Below are positions 63,670 to 64,000 of a stretch of DNA of 64,000 nt, in pieces (position 1 is the first letter of the stretch; the number at the start of each line of letters is the position of its first letter). The stretch spans positions 20,831,217-20,895,216 of the forward strand of contig NC_083561.1 of assembly GCF_019925205.1 (NCBI RefSeq). Reading direction: 5' to 3'. The DNA is from Metopolophium dirhodum (taxonomy: Eukaryota > Arthropoda > Insecta > Hemiptera > Aphididae). The notes beneath the pieces were generated by a model. It did no database searches, was not told where the DNA came from, and worked only from the letters and a program-made list of their open reading frames with translations. Made by a program: the position numbers and the translations under genes.

Positions 63670-64000
63670 GTGGGTACAACCTGTAACATATAATTATAAT
63701 TTTGTTAATTTGTCGTGTAGAATCGTCATATTTTGTTTAATATTACCAAAAATATAATTTCTATTCTTACTTGTTATTTTTCAGAAAAAATCTATAGCCC
63801 ACATAGCGAGATACGTACTTAAGGAGACGATTTTAACCACCCAGCAGCGTTTTTAACCATTTATCTATATGCATAAATATTTACATAAATATGGATGTAC
63901 GTGATACAAATAGGAACATATTATTAATATATATATAATGTATCTATATAACTATATAATATATAATTATATATATATATATAGGTCTGATTAATTACAA
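63670..64000 (+). other. Appl 3' untranslated region, probably continuing past the window
   Basis: No canonical AATAAA was seen after the stop codon. A strong acceptor-like tract TTGTTATTTTTCAG ends at 63784, which may mark an intron in the 3' UTR. The last 70 bases are a TA-rich tract. Confidence 0.5.

Noticed and set aside
1..64000. CRISPR arrays, bacterial operons, rRNA
   Set aside because: Nothing in the window resembles them; spliced genes and eukaryotic transposons show nuclear animal DNA. The regularly spaced GGCCGACA motifs are transposon ends, not a CRISPR.

Overview
The window looks like nuclear DNA of an aphid (Hemiptera, Sternorrhyncha), on these grounds: very AT-rich non-coding sequence packed with TATA/TAGGTA-type words and AAT/TA microsatellites, short GT-AG introns, and transposon families (FLYWCH-type MULE, hAT, Tigger/pogo-like) of the kind common in aphid genomes. 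The species cannot be named from the sequence alone.

The only host gene I can support is on the + strand at the right-hand end (52746-63669). It is the insect orthologue of the amyloid precursor protein, Appl. Nine GT-AG exons join in one continuous frame of 717 residues plus stop. They encode the two cysteine-rich parts of E1 (growth-factor-like and copper-binding subdomains, 6 Cys each), a strongly acidic segment, a Thr/Pro-rich linker with eight prolines, the helical E2 domain, a Gln/His-rich juxtamembrane region, one transmembrane helix and a short cytoplasmic tail with the YENPTY sorting motif. The exon holding the start codon and most of the signal peptide is not identified. It lies either in the 52 kb to the left, which would make most of this window a giant first intron, or outside the window.

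Positions 1-52,700 hold no recognisable host gene. They contain AT-rich filler, microsatellites, CpG-rich islands (about 150-530, 6,890-8,200 and 35,800-36,720) that could be promoters or 5' exons, and mobile elements. The most notable element is a structurally complete Mutator-like element (MULE, 44185-46446, - strand). It has a 10-bp target duplication, an uninterrupted FLYWCH plus MULE transposase of 481 residues once an 81-bp intron is removed, and at each end an array of 7-8 copies of an 8-bp GGCCGACA motif spaced every 14-17 bp. Smaller elements are a foldback MITE (15837-16071), a Tigger/pogo-like MITE (26078-26261), two weaker inverted-repeat candidates (25384-25840, 31820-32210) and a tRNA-derived SINE (52282-52569).

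Within the Appl introns are a hAT-type MITE with a perfect 19-bp inverted repeat (53011-53529), a short GGCCAC-rich minisatellite, a three-unit 74-77 bp tandem repeat (57141-57365), and a decayed hAT element (61520-63079) that keeps recognisable pieces of transposase on the - strand. Two Appl introns are unusual for possible isoforms: one 84-bp intron is in frame and stop-free, and retention of the 1.9-kb intron before the transmembrane exon would give a truncated, secreted ectodomain.
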